Source: Muraenolepis orangiensis
Taxonomy: Eukaryota > Chordata > Actinopteri > Gadiformes > Muraenolepididae
Assembly (NCBI GenBank): GCA_027704905.1
Contig: CM051022.1
Location: 9,942,554-10,006,553, forward strand
Length of the DNA: 64,000 nucleotides
Direction of reading: 5' to 3'
In this document: positions 13,005 to 28,000 of the stretch, in pieces
How the letters are laid out: every line of letters starts with the position of its first letter
How positions within the stretch are numbered: the stretch's first letter is position 1
Translations under genes and position numbers: made by a program
Notes under the pieces: generated by a model
Databases searched by the model: none
Told to the model about the DNA's origin: nothing
What the model saw: only the letters and a program-made list of their open reading frames with translations

Positions 13005-16000
13005 GAGAGTGAGACAGAGGACCCAGGCCTAGAGGTGTTGACCACGGACCAGACATCCGATGCACAGGGCTCATCAAAGTCAAGTGGAGTAGAGGAAGGG
13101 GCTAGCATGGATAAAACACAGGAGGGTGTGAAAGTGGAACTCAGCCAAGAAATTAAAGAAGAAGAAGGTGAATCAACACCAAACAATGACAACAGTATTG
13201 AACAGGATCTGGGGAAGGAAGATGAGCCATTGATTTATTCAGAAGCACATGAATACCTGTTAGAGTTGATTGTGCAAGATGAAGAGCCACAGGTTCAGAG
13301 TGAGACAGAGGACCCATACCTAGAGGTGTTGACCACAAACCAGACATCAGATGCACAGGAGTCATCAAAGTCAAGTGGCATAGAGGAAGGAACTAGCGTG
13401 AAAAGCGACATTAAACTATTGACCCCTGAACAGGAGTTGTGCGGAGAAATGAACAATGATAACATACAGCTAACCAACACATCAGAGCAAACGCCAGGAG
13501 AGGTTTTGAGCGACAATCCCTCATTAAAAAGTCTAGCAAGTGAAATGGGTATGAAGAAAGAAGAGGACAAAGATGGGGAAATCAAACCGGTTCAGACGGA
13601 TGACCGCAAATCTGGTCTCTCTGATGCAGAAGACCTGAAATGTGAAGAGGAGGCCCAGTCGTATATTAACAATGACAAAGTTGATACATGCGGGGGTGAT
13701 GGCATCACACCACCTGATGACATAATCCAGGAGACACTTGAGGCAGTGACTGGCGTTTCGACGGGCCTTGGACACCCACCTGAGATCTCAGACGTTGAGA
13801 AAGGGGATAGTGAGCAAGGGATTGAAAATGAGCAAATGGAGGCCATCCCAGAGGAGTGGCCACATACAGATTTGTTGAATGTGGATGAATTGAGTGTGGA
13901 CGATACTAATTCAACACAAAGCCAATCGAATGCAAATCCATTAGAACAGGACATGTCAGTGCTCAGTGACAAGTCACCAAAAGATCCGTTACAGGGAAAA
14001 GAGAGAAATGTGGAAGGTTTGCAACATAAAACAACTAATGATGCCGATTCAACACAGGAGGGTGTACAAGTTGAACTTAGCCAAGACATTAAAGAAGAAG
14101 AAGGTGATTCAATGCCAAACAATGAAAACAACTTTGAACCTGATCTGGAGAAGGAAGCAAAGGAACACACATTGATGTATTCAGAAGCACATGAGCACTG
14201 GTTAGACCCAATCACGCAAGATGAAGAGCCACAGGTTGAGAGTGAGACAGAGGACCCAGGCCTAGAGGTGTTGACCACGGACCAGACATCCGATGCACAG
14301 GGCTCATCAAAGTCAAGTGGAGTAGAGGAAGGGGCTAGCATGGATAAAACACAGGAGGGTGTGAAAGTGGAACTCAGCCAAGAAATTAAAGAAGAAGAAG
14401 GTGAATCAATACTAAACAATGACAACAGTATTGAACAGGATCTGGGGAAGGAAGATGAGCCATTGATTTATTCAGAAGCACATGAATACCTGTTAGAGTT
14501 GATTGTGCAAGCTGAAGAGCCACAGGTTCAGAGTGAGACAGAGGACCCATACCTAGAGGCGTTGACCACAAACCAGACATCAGATGCACAGGAGTCATCA
14601 AAGTCAAGTGGCATAGAGGAAGGAACTAGTGTGAATAGCGACATGAAACTATTGACCCCTGAACAGGAGTTGTGCGGAGAAATTAACAATGATAACATAC
14701 AGCTAACCAACACATCAGAGCAAACACCAGGAGAGGTTTTGAGCGACAATCCCTCATTAAAAAGTCTAGCAAGTGAAATGGGTATGAAGAAAGAAGAGGA
14801 CAAAGATGGGGAAATCAAACCGGTTCAGACGGATGACCGCAAATCTGGTCTCTCTGATGCAGAAGACCTGAAATGTGAAGAGGAGGCCCAGTCGTATATT
14901 AACAATGACAAAGTTGATACATGCGGGGGTGATGGCATCACACCACCCGATGACATTATCCAGGAGACACTTGAGGCAGTGACTGGCGTTTCGACGGGCC
15001 TTGGACACCCACCTGAGATCTCAGACGTTGAGAAAGGGGATAGTGAGCAAGGGATTGAAAATGAGCAAATGGAGGCCATCACAGAGGAGTGGCCACATAC
15101 AGATTTGTTGAATGTGGATGAATTGAGTGTGGATGATACTAAATTAACACAAAGCCAAACTAATGCAAATCCATTAGAACAGGACATGTCAGAGCTCAGT
15201 GACACGTCACCAAAAGATCCGTTACAGGGAAAAGAGAGAAATGTGGAAGGTTTGCAACATAAAACAACTAATGATGCTGATTCAACACAGAAGGGTGTAC
15301 AAGTTGAACTTAGCCAAGACATTAAAGAAGAAGAAGGTGATTCAATGCCAAACAATGAAAACGACTTTGAACCTGATCTGGAGAAGGAAGCCAAGGAACA
15401 CACATTGATGTATTCAGAAGCACATGAGCACTGGTTAGACCCGATCGTGCAAGATGAAGAGCCACAGGTTGAGAGTGAGACAGAGGACCCAGGCCTAGAG
15501 GTGTTGACCACGGACCAGACATCCGATGCACAGGGCTCATCAAAGTCAAGTGGAGTAGAGGAAGGGGCTAGCATGGATAAAACACAGGAGGGTGTGAAAG
15601 TGGAACTCAGCCAAGAAATTAAAGAAGAAGAAGGTGAATCAACACCAAACAATGACAACAGTATTGAACAGGATCTGGGGAAGGAAGATGAGCCATTGAT
15701 TTATTCAGAAGCACATGAATACCTGTTAGAGTTGATTGTGCAAGATGAAGAGCCACAGGTTCAGAGTGAGACAGAGGACCCATACCTAGAGGTGTTGACC
15801 ACAAACCAGACATCAGATGCACAGGAGTCATCAAAGTCAAGTGGCATAGAGGAAGGAACTAGCGTGAAAAGCGACATTAAACTATTGACCCCTGAACAGG
15901 AGTTGTGCGGAGAAATGAACAATGATAACATACAGCTAACCAACACATCAGAGCAAACGCCAGGAGAGGTTTTGAGCGACAATCCCTCATTAAAAAGTCT

Positions 16001-19000
16001 AGCAAGTGAAATGGGTATGAAGAAAGAAGAGGACAAAGATGGAGAAATCAAACCGGTTCAGACGGATGACCGCAAATCTGGTCTCTCTGATGCAGAAGAC
16101 CTGAAATGTGAAGAGGAGGCCCAGTCGTATATTAACAATGACAAAGTTGATACATGCGGGGGTGATGGCATCACACCACCTGATGACATAATCCAGGAGA
16201 CACTTGAGGCAGTGACTGGCGTTTCGACGGGCCTTGGACACCCACCTGAGATCTCAGACGTTGAGAAAGGGGATAGTGAGCAAGGGATTGAAAATGAGCA
16301 AATGGAGGCCATCACAGAGGAGTGGCCACATACAGATTTGTTGAATGTGGATGAATTGAGTGTGGACGATACTAATTCAACACAAAGCCAATCGAATGCA
16401 AATCCATTAGAACAGGACATGTCAGTGCTCAGTGACACGTCACCAAAAGATCCGTTACAGGGAAAAGAGAGAAATGTGGAAGGTTTGCAACATAAAACAA
16501 CTAATGATGCCGATTCAACACAGGAGGGTGTACAAGTTGAACTTAGCCAAGACATTAAAGAAGAAGAAGGTGATTCAATGCCAAACAATGAAAACAACTT
16601 TGAACCTGATCTGGAGAAGGAAGCAAAGGAACACACATTGATGTATTCAGAAGCACATGAGCACTGGTTAGACCCAATCACGCAAGATGAAGAGCCACAG
16701 GTTGAGAGTGAGACAGAGGACCCAGGCCTAGAGGTGTTGACCACGGACCAGACATCCGATGCACAGGGCTCATCAAAGTCAAGTGGAGTAGAGGAAGGGG
16801 CTAGCATGGATAAAACACAGGAGGGTGTGAAAGTGGAACTCAGCCAAGAAATTAAAGAAGAAGAAGGTGAATCAATACTAAACAATGACAACAGTATTGA
16901 ACAGGATCTGGGGAAGGAAGATGAGCCATTGATTTATTCAGAAGCACATGAATACCTGTTAGAGTTGATTGTGCAAGCTGAAGAGCCACAGGTTCAGAGT
17001 GAGACAGAGGACCCATACCTAGAGGCGTTGACCACAAACCAGACATCAGATGCACAGGAGTCATCAAAGTCAAGTGGCATAGAGGAAGGAACTAGTGTGA
17101 ATAGCGACATGAAACTATTGACCCCTGAACAGGAGTTGTGCGGAGAAATTAACAATGATAACATACAGCTAACCAACACATCAGAGCAAACACCAGGAGA
17201 GGTTTTGAGCGACAATCCCTCATTAAAAAGTCTAGCAAGTGAAATGGGTATGAAGAAAGAAGAGGACAAAGATGGGGAAATCAAACCGGTTCAGACGGAT
17301 GACCGCAAATCTGGTCTCTCTGATGCAGAAGACCTGAAATGTGAAGAGGAGGCCCAGTCGTATATTAACAATGACAAAGTTCATACATGCGGTGGTGATG
17401 GCATCACACCACCCGATGACATTATCCAGGAGACACTTGAGGCAGTGACTGGCGTTTCGACGGGCCTTGGACACCCACCTGAGATCTCAGACGTTGAGAA
17501 AGGGGATAGTGAGCAAGGGATTGAAAATGAGCCAATGGAGGCCATCACAGAGGAGTGGCCACATACAGATGTGTTTAATGTGGATGAATTGAGTGTGGAC
17601 GATACTAATTCTACACAAAGCCAATCTAATGCAAATCCATTAGAACAGGACATGTCAGAGCTCAGTGACAAGTCACCAAAAGATCCGTTACAGGGAAAAG
17701 AGAGAAATGTGGAAGGTTTGCAACATAAAACAACTAATGATGCCGATACAACACAGGAGGGTGTACAAGTTGAACTTAGCCAAGACATTAAAGAAGAAGA
17801 AGGTGATTCAATGCCAAACAATGAAAACAACTTTGAACCTGATCTGGAGAAGGAAGCAAAGGAACACACATTGATGTATTCAGAAGCACATGAGCACTGG
17901 TTAGACCCAATCACGCAAGATGAAGAGCCACAGGTTGAGAGTGAGACAGAGGACCCAGGCCTAGAGGTGTTGACCACGGACCAGACATCCGATGCACAGG
18001 GCTCATCAAAGTCAAGTGGAGTAGAGGAAGGAGCTAGCATGGATAAAACACAGGAGGGTGTGAAAGTGGAACTCAGCCAAGAAATTAAAGAAGAAGAAGG
18101 TGAATCAATACTAAACAATGACAACAGTATTGAACAGGATCTGGGGAAGGAAGATGAGCCATTGATTTATTCAGAAGCACATGAATACCTGTTAGAGTTG
18201 ATTGTGCAAGATGAAGAGCCACAGGTTCAGAGTGAGACAGAGGACCCATACCTAGAGGTGTTGACCACAAACCAGACATCAGATGCACAGGAGTCATCAA
18301 AGTCAAGTGGCATAGAGGAAGGAACTAGTGTGAATAGCGACATGAAACTATTGACCCCTGAACAGGAGTTGTGCAGAGAAATGAACAATGATAACATACA
18401 GCTAACCAACACATCAGAGCAAACACCAGGAGAGGTTTTGAGCGACAATCCCTCATTAAAAATTCTAGCAAGTGAAATGGGTATGAAGAAAGAAGAGGAC
18501 AAAGATGGGGAAATCAAACCGGTTCAGATGGATGACCGCAAATCTGGTCTCTCTGATGCAGAAGACCTGAAATGTGAAGAGGAGGCCCAGTCGTATATTA
18601 ACAATGACAAAGTTGATACATGCGGGGGTGATGGCATCACACCACCCGATGACATTATCCAGGAGACAATTGAGGCAGTGACTGGCGTTTCGACGGGCCT
18701 TGGACAACTACCTGAGATCTCAGACGTTGAGAAAGGGGATAGTGAGCAAGGGATTGAAAATGAGCCAATGGAGGCCATCACAGAGGAGTGGCCACATACA
18801 GATTTGTTGAATGTGGATGAATTGAGTGTGGACGATACTAATTCAACACAAAGCCAATTGAATGCAAATCCATTAGAACAGGACATGTCAGAGCTCAGTG
18901 ACAAGTCACCAAAAGATCCGTTACAGGGAAAAGAGAGAAATGTGGAAGGTTTGCAACATAAAACAACTAATGATGCCGATTCAACACAGGAGGGTGTACA

Positions 19001-22000
19001 AGTTGAACTTAGCCAAGACATTAAAGAAGAAGAAGGTGATTCAATGCCAAACAATGAAAACAACTTTGAACCTGATCTGGAGAAGGAAGCAAAGGAACAC
19101 ACATTGATGTATTCAGAAGCACATGAGCACTGGTTAGACCCAATCACGCAAGATGAAGAGCCACAGGTTGAGAGTGAGACAGAGGACCCAGGCCTAGAGG
19201 TGTTGACCACGGACCAGACATCCGATGCACAGGGCTCATCAAAGTTAAGTGGAGTAGAGGAAGGGGCTAGCATGGATAAAACACAGGAGGGTGTGAAAGT
19301 GGAACTCAGCCAAGAAATTAAAGAAGAAGAAGGTGAATCAACACAAAACAATGACAACAGTATTGAACAGGATATGGGGAAGGAAGTTGAGCCATTGATT
19401 TATTCAGAAGCACATGAATACCTGTTAGAGCTGATTGTGCAAGATGAAGAGCCACAGGTTCAGAGTGAGACAGATGACCCATACCTAGAGGCGTTGACCA
19501 CAAACCAGACATCAGATGCACAGGAGTCATCAAAGTCAAGTGGCATAGAGGAAGGAACTAGCGTGAAAAGCGACATTAAACTATTGACCCCTGAACAGGA
19601 GTTGTGCGGAGAAATGAACAATGATAACATACAGCTAACCAACACATCAGAGCAAACGCCAGGAGAGGTTTTGAGCGACAATCCCTCAATAAAAAGTCTA
19701 GCAAGTGAAATGGGTATGAAGAAAGAAGAGGACAAAGATGGAGAAATCAATCCGGTTCAGACGGATGACCGCAAATCTGGTCTCTCGGATGCAGAAGACC
19801 TGAAATGTGAAGAGGAGGCCCAGTCGTATATTAACAATGACAAAGTTGATACATGCGGGGGTGATGGCATCACACCACCCGATGACATTATCCAGGAGAC
19901 AATTGAGGCAGTGACTGGCGTTTCGACGGGCCTTGGACAACTACCTGAGATCTCAGACGTTGAGAAAGGGGATAGTGAGCAAGGGATTGAAAATGAGCCA
20001 ATGGAGGCCATCACAGAGGAGTGGCCACATACAGATTTGTTGAATGTGGATGAATTGAGTGTGGACGATACTAATTCAACACAAAGCCAATCTAATGCAA
20101 ATCCATTAGAACAGGACATGTCAGAGCTCAGTGACAAGTCACCAAAAGATCTGTTACAGGGAAAAGAGAGAAATGTGGAAGGTTTGCAACATAAAACAAC
20201 TAATGATGGCGATTCAACACAGGAGGGTGTACAAGTTGAACTTAGCCAAGACATTAAAGAAGAAGAAGGTGATTCAATGCCAAACAATGAAAACAACTTT
20301 GAACCTGAACTGGAGAAGGAAGCAAAGGAACACACATTGATGTATTCAGAAGCACATGAGCACTGGTTAGACCCAATCACGCAAGATGAAGAGCCACAGG
20401 TTGAGAGTGAGACAGAGGACCCATACCTAGAGGCGTTGACCACAAACCAGACATCAGATGCACAGGAGTCATCAAAGTCAAGTGGCATAGAGGAAGGAAC
20501 TAGTGTGAATAGCGACATGAAACTATTGACCCCTGAACAGGAGTTGTGCGGAGAAATGAACAATGATAACATACAGCTAACCAACACATCAGAGCAAACG
20601 CCAGGAGAGGTTTTGAGCGACAATCCCTCATTAAAAAGTCTAGCAAGTGAAATGGGTATGAAGAAAGAAGAGGACAAAGATGGGGAAATCAAACCGGTTC
20701 AGACGGATGACAGCAAATCTGGTCTCTCTGATGCAGGAGACCTGAAATGTGAAGAGGAGGCCCAGTCGTATATTAACAATGACAAAGTTGATACATGCGG
20801 GGGTGATGGCATCACACCACCCGATGACATTATCCAGGAGACAATTGAGGCAGTGACTGGCATTTCGACGGGCCTTGGACACCCACCTGAGATCTCAGAC
20901 GTTGAGAAAGGGGATAGTGAGCAAGGGATTGAAAATGAGCAAATGGAGGCCATCACAGAGGAGTGGCCACATACAGATTTGTTGAATGTGGATGAATTGA
21001 GTGTGGACGATACTAATTCAACACAAAGCCAATCGAATGCAAATCCATTAGAACAGGACATGTCAGAGCTCAGTGACAAGTCACCAAAAGATCCGTTACA
21101 GGGAAAAGAGAGAAATGTGGAAGGTTTGCAACATAAAACAACTAATGATGCCGATTCAACACAGGAGGGTGTACAAGTTGAACTTAGCCAAGACATTAAA
21201 GAAGAAGAAGGTGATTCAATGCCAAACAATGAAAACAACTTTGAACCTGATCTGGAGAAGGAAGCAAAGGAACACACATTGATGTATTCAGAAGCACATG
21301 AGCACTGGTTAGACCCAATCACGCAAGATGAAGAGCCACAGGTTGAGAGTGAGACAGAGGACCCAGGCCTAGAGGTGTTGACCACGGACCAGACATCAGA
21401 TGCACAGGGCTCATCAAAGTCAAGTGGAGTAGAGGAAGGGGCTAGCATGGATAAAACACAGGAGGGTGTGAAAGTGGAACTCAGCCAAGAAATTAAAGAA
21501 GAAGAAGGTGAATCAACACAAAACAATGACAACAGTATTGAACAGGATCTGGGGAAGGAAGTTGAGCCATTGATTTATTCAGAAGCACATGAATACCTGT
21601 TAGAGCTGATTGTGCAAGATGAAGAGCCACAGGTTCAGAGTGAGACAGAGGACCCATACCTAGAGGCGTTGACCACAAACCAGACATCAGATGCACAGGA
21701 GTCATCAAAGTCAAGTGGCATAGAGGAAGGAACTAGCGTGAAAAGCGACATTAAACTATTGACCCCTGAACAGGAGTTGTGCGGAGAAATGAACAATGAT
21801 AACATACAGCTAACCAACACATCAGAGCAAACGCCAGGAGAGGTTTTGAGCGACAATCCCTCAATAAAAAGTCTAGCAAGTGAAATGGGTATGAAGAAAG
21901 AAGAGGACAAAGATGGAGAAATCAATCCGGTTCAGACGGATGACCGCAAATCTGGTCTCTCGGATGCAGAAGACCTGAAATGTGAAGAGGAGGCCCAGTC

Positions 22001-25000
22001 GTATATTAACAATGACAAAGTTGATACATGCGGGGGTGATGGCATCACACCACCCGATGACATTATCCAGGAGACACTTGAGGCAGTGACTGGCGTTCTG
22101 ACGGGCCTTGGACACCCACCTGAGATCTCAGACGTTGAGAAAGGGGATAGTGAGCAAGGGATTGAAAATGAGCCAATGGAGGCCATCACAGAGGAGTGGC
22201 CACATACAGATTTGTTGAATGTGGATGAATTGAGTGTGGACGATACTAATTCTACACAAAGCCAATCTAATGCAAATCCATTAGAACAGGACATGTCAGA
22301 GCTCAGTGACAAGTCACCAAAAGATCCGTTACAGGGAAAAGAGAGAAATGTGGAAGGTTTGCAACATAAAACAACTAATGATGCCGATTCAACACAGGAG
22401 GGTGTACAAGTTGAACTTAGCCAAGACATTAAAGAAGAAGAAGGTGATTCAATGCCAAACAATGAAAACAACTTTGAACCTGATCTGGAGAAGGAAGCAA
22501 AGGAACACACATTGATGTATTCAGAAGCACATGAGCACTGGTTAGACCCAATCACGCAAGATGAAGAGCCACAGGTTGAGAGTGAGACAGAGGACCCAGG
22601 CCTAGAGGTGTTGACCACGGACCAGACATCCGATGCACAGGGCTCATCAAAGTCAAGTGGAGTAGAGGAAGGGGCTAGCATGGATAAAACACAGGAGGGT
22701 GTGAAAGTGGAACTCAGCCAAGAAATTAAAGAAGAAGAAGGTGAATCAATACTAAACAATGACAACAGTATTGAACAGGATCTGGGGAAGGAAGATGAGC
22801 CATTGATTTATTCAGAAGCACATGAATACCTGTTAGAGTTGATTGTGCAAGCTGAAGAGCCACAGGTTCAGAGTGAGACAGAGGACCCATACCTAGAGGC
22901 GTTGACCACAAACCAGACATCAGATGCACAGGAGTCATCAAAGTCAAGTGGCATAGAGGAAGGAACTAGCGTGAAAAGCGACATTAAACTATTGACCCCT
23001 GAACAGGAGTTGTGCGGAGAAATGAACAATGATAACATACAGCTAACCAACACATCAGAGCAAACGCCAGGAGAGGTTTTGAGCGACAATCCCTCAATAA
23101 AAAGTCTAGCAAGTGAAATGGGTATGAAGAAAGAAGAGGACAAAGATGGAGAAATCAATCCGGTTCAGACGGATGACCGCAAATCTGGTCTCTCTGATGC
23201 AGAAGACCTGAAATGTGAAGAGGAGGCCCAGTCGTATATTAACAATGACAAAGTTGATACATGCGGGGGTGATGGCATCACACCACCCGATGACATTATC
23301 CAGGAGACAATTGAGGCAGTGACTGGCGTTCCGACGGGCCTTGGACAACTACCTGAGATCTCAGACGTTGAGAAAGGGGATAGTGAGCAAGGGATTGAAA
23401 ATGAGCCAATGGAGGCCATCACAGAGGAGTGGCCACATACAGATTTGTTGAATGTGGATGAATTGAGTGTGGACGATACTAATTCAACACAAAGCCAATC
23501 TAATGCAAATCCATTAGAACAGGACATGTCAGAGCTCAGTGACAAGTCACCAAAAGATCCGTTACAGGGAAAAGAGAGAAATGTGGAAGGTTTGCAACAT
23601 AAAACAACTAATGATGCCGATTCAACACAGGAGGGTGTACAAGTTGAACTTAGCCAAGACATTAAAGAAGAAGAAGGTGATTCAATGCCAAACAATGAAA
23701 ACAACTTTGAACCTGATCTGGAGAAGGAAGCAAAGGAACACACATTGATGTATTCAGAAGCACATGAGCACTGGTTAGACCCAATCACGCAAGATGAAGA
23801 GCCACAGGTTGAGAGTGAGACAGAGGACCCAGGCCTAGAGGTGTTGACCACGGACCAGACATCAGATGCACAGGGCTCATCAAAGTCAAGTGGAGTAGAG
23901 GAAGGGGCTAGCATGGATAAAACACAGGAGGGTGTGAAAGTGGAACTCAGCCAAGAAATTAAAGAAGAAGAAGGTGAATCAACACAAAACAATGACAACA
24001 GTATTGAACAGGATCTGGAGAAGGAAGCCAAGCCATTGATTTATTCAGAAGCACTTGAGCACCGGTTAGACACGATTGCGCAAGATGAAGAACCACAGGT
24101 ACATGGTGAGACAGAGGACCCAGGCCTAGAGGTATTGACCACGGACCAGACATCCACTACACAGGGGTCATCAAAGTCAAGTGGAGTAGAAGAAGGGGCT
24201 AGCATGAATAACACACAGGAGGGTGTACAAGTGGAACTCAGCCAAGACATTAAAGAAGAAGAAGAAGGTGAATCAATGCTAAACAATGACAACCGTTTTG
24301 AACCGGATCTGGTGAAGGAAGCCAAGCCAAAAGCACAAAAGCTGCGGTGGCCGCGGTGGCAGTGGTGGCAGAGGCAACGGTTAGACCCCATTCCAAAACA
24401 TAAAGAGCCACAGGTTGAGAGTGAGACAGAGGACCCATACCTAGAGGCGTTGACCACAAACCAGACATCAGATGCACAGGAGTCATCAAAGTCAAGTGGC
24501 ATAGAGGAAGGAACTAGCGTGAAAAGCGACATTAAACTATTGACCCCTGAACAGGAGTTGTGCGGAGAAATGAACAATGATAACATACAGCTAACCAACA
24601 CATCAGAGCAAACGCCAGGAGAGGTTTTGAGCGACAATCCCTCAATAAAAAGTCTAGCAAGTGAAATGGGTATGAAGAAAGAAGAGGACAAAGATGGAGA
24701 AATCAATCCGGTTCAGACGGATGACCGCAAATCTAGTCTCTCGGATGCAGAAGACCTGAAATGTGAAGAGGAGGCCCAGTCGTATATTAACAATGACAAA
24801 GTTGATACATGCGGGGGTGACGGCATCACACCACCCGATGACATTATCCAGGAGACAATTGAGGCAGTGACTGGCGTTTCGACGGGCCTTGGACAACTAC
24901 CTGAGATCTCAGACGTTGAGAAAGGGGATAGTGAGCAAGGGATTGAAAATGAGCCAATGGAGGCCATCACAGAGGAGTGGCCACATACAGATTTGTTGAA

Positions 25001-28000
25001 TGTGGATGAATTGAGTGTGGACGATACTAATTCAACACAAAGCCAATCGAATGCAAATCCATTAGAACAGGACATGTCAGAGCTCAGTGACAAGTCACCA
25101 AAAGATCCGTTACAGGGAAAAGAGAGAAATGTGGAAGGTTTGCAACATAAAACAACTAATGATGCCGATTCAACACAGGAGGGTGTACAAGTTGAACTTA
25201 GCCAAGACATTAAAGAAGAAGAAGGTGATTCAATGCCAAACAATGAAAACAACTTTGAACCTGATCTGGAGAAGGAAGCAAAGGAACACACATTGATGTA
25301 TTCAGAAGCACATGAGCACTGGTTAGACCCAATCACGCAAGATGAAGAGCCACAGGTTGAGAGTGAGACAGAGGACCCAGGCCTAGAGGTGTTGACCACG
25401 GACCAGACATCCGATGCACAGGGCTCATCAAAGTCAAGTGGAGTAGAGGAAGGGGCTAGCATGGATAACACACAGGAGGGTGTGAAAGTGGAACTCAGCC
25501 AAGAAATTAAAGAAGAAGAAGGTGAATCAACACAAAACAATGACAACAGTATTGAACAGGATCTGGAGAAGGAAGCCAAGCCATTGATTTATTCAGAAGC
25601 ACTTGAGCACCGGTTAGACACGATTGCGCAAGATGAAGAACCACAGGTACATGGTGAGACAGAGGACCCAGGCCTAGAGGTATTGACCACGGACCAGACA
25701 TCCACTACACAGGGGTCATTAAAGTCAAGTGGAGTAGAAGAAGGGGCTAGCATGAATAACACACAAGAGCGTGTAAAAGTGGAACTAAGCCAAGACATTA
25801 AAGAAGAAGAAGGTGAATCAATGCCAAACAATGACAACCGTTTTGAACCGGATCTGGTGAAGGAAGCCAAGCCAAAAGCACAAAAGCTGTGGTGGCCGCG
25901 GTGGCAGTGGTGGCAGAGGCAACGGTTAGACCCCATTCCAAAACATAAAGAGCCACAGGTTGAGAGTGAGACAGAGGACCCAAGCCTAGAGGTGTTGACC
26001 ACGGACCAGACATCCACTGAACAGGGGTCATCAACATCAAGTGGAGTAGAGGAAGGTGCTAGCATGAATAACACACAGGAGTGTTTAAAAGTGGAACTCA
26101 ACCAAGACATCAAAGAAGATGAAGGTGAATCAATACCAAACAATGACAACAGTTTTGAACAGGATCTGGGGAAGGAAGCTAAGCTATTGATTTATTCAGA
26201 AGCACATGAGCACCGGTTAGAGCCGATTGCGCAAGATGAAGAACCAAAGGTACATGGTGAGACAGAGGACCCAGGCCTAGAGGTGTTGACCACAAACCAG
26301 ACATCAGATTCACAGGAGTCATCAAAGTCAAGTGGCATAGAGGAAGGAACTAGCGTGAATAGCGACCTGAAACTATTGACCCCTGAACAGGAGTTGTGCA
26401 GAGAAATGAACAATGATAACATACAGCTAACCAACACATCAGAGCAAACGCCAGGAGAGGTTTTGAGCGACAATCCCTCATTAAAAAGTCTAGCAAGTGA
26501 AATGGGTATGAAGAAAGAAGAGGACAAAGATGGAGAAATCAAACCGGTTCAGACGGATGACCGCAAATCTGGTCTATCGGATGCAGAAGACCTGACATGT
26601 GAAGAGGAGGCCCAGACGTATATTAACAACGAGAAAGTTGATACATGCGGTGGTGATGGCATCTCACCACCCGATGACATAATCCAGGAGACACTTGAGG
26701 CAGTGACTGGCGTTTCGACAGGACTTGGACACCCACCTGAGATCTCAGACGTTGAGAAAGGGGATAGTGAGCAGGGGATTGAAAATGAGCCAATGGAGGC
26801 CATCACAGAGGAGTGGCCACATACAGATGTGTTTAATGTGGATGAATTGAGTGTGGACGATACTAAATCAACACAAAGCCAATCTAATGCAAATCCATTA
26901 GAACAGGACATGTCAGAGCTCAGTGACAAGTCACCAAAAGATCCGTTACAGGGAAAAGAGAGAAATGTGGAAGGTTTGCAACATAAAACAACTAATGATG
27001 CCGATTCAACACAGGAGGGTGTACAAGTTGAACTTAGCCAAGACATTAAAGAAGCAGAAGGTGATTCAATGCCAAACAATGAAAACGACTTTGAACCTGA
27101 TCTGGAGAAGGAAGCCAAGGAACACACATTGATGTATTCAGATGGACATGAGCACTGGTTAGACCCGATCACGCAAGATAAAGAGACACCGATTCAGAGT
27201 GAGACAGAGGACCCAGGCCTAGAGGTGTTGACCACGGACCAGACATCCGATGCACAGGGCTCATCAAAGTCAAGTGGAGTAGAGGAAGGGGCTAGCATGG
27301 ATAAAACACAGGAGGGTGTAAAAGTGGAACTCAGCCAAGACATTAAAGAAGAAGAAGGTGAATCAATGCCAAACAATGACAACCGTTTTGAACCGGATCT
27401 GGTGAAGGAAGCCAAGCCAAAAGCACAAAAGCTGTGGTGGCCGCGGTGGCAGTGGTGGCAGAGGCAACGGTTAGACCCCATTCCAAAACATAAAGAGCAG
27501 CAGGTTGAGAGTGAGAAAGAGGACCCAAGCCTAGAGGTGTTGACCACGGACCAGACATCCGATGCACAGGAGTCATCAAAGTCAAGTGGCATAGAGGAAG
27601 GAACTAGCGTGAATAGCGATCTGAAACTATTGACCCCTGAACAGGAGCTGTGCGGAGAAATGAACAATGATAATATACAGCTAACCAACACATCAGAGCA
27701 AATGCCAGGAGAGGTTTTGAGCGACAATCCCTCATTAGAAAGTCTAGCAAGTGAAATGGGTATGAAGAAAGAAGAGGACAAAGATGGGGAAATCAAACCG
27801 GTTCAGACGGATGACCGCAAACCTGGTCTCTCGGATGAAGAAGACCTGAAATGTGAAGAGGAGAACCAGTCAAATATTAACAATGACAAAGTTGATACAT
27901 GCGGGGGTGACGGCATCACACCACCCGATGACATTATCCAGGAGACACTTGAGGCAGTGACTGGCGTTTCGACAGGACTTGGACACCCACCTGAGATCTC

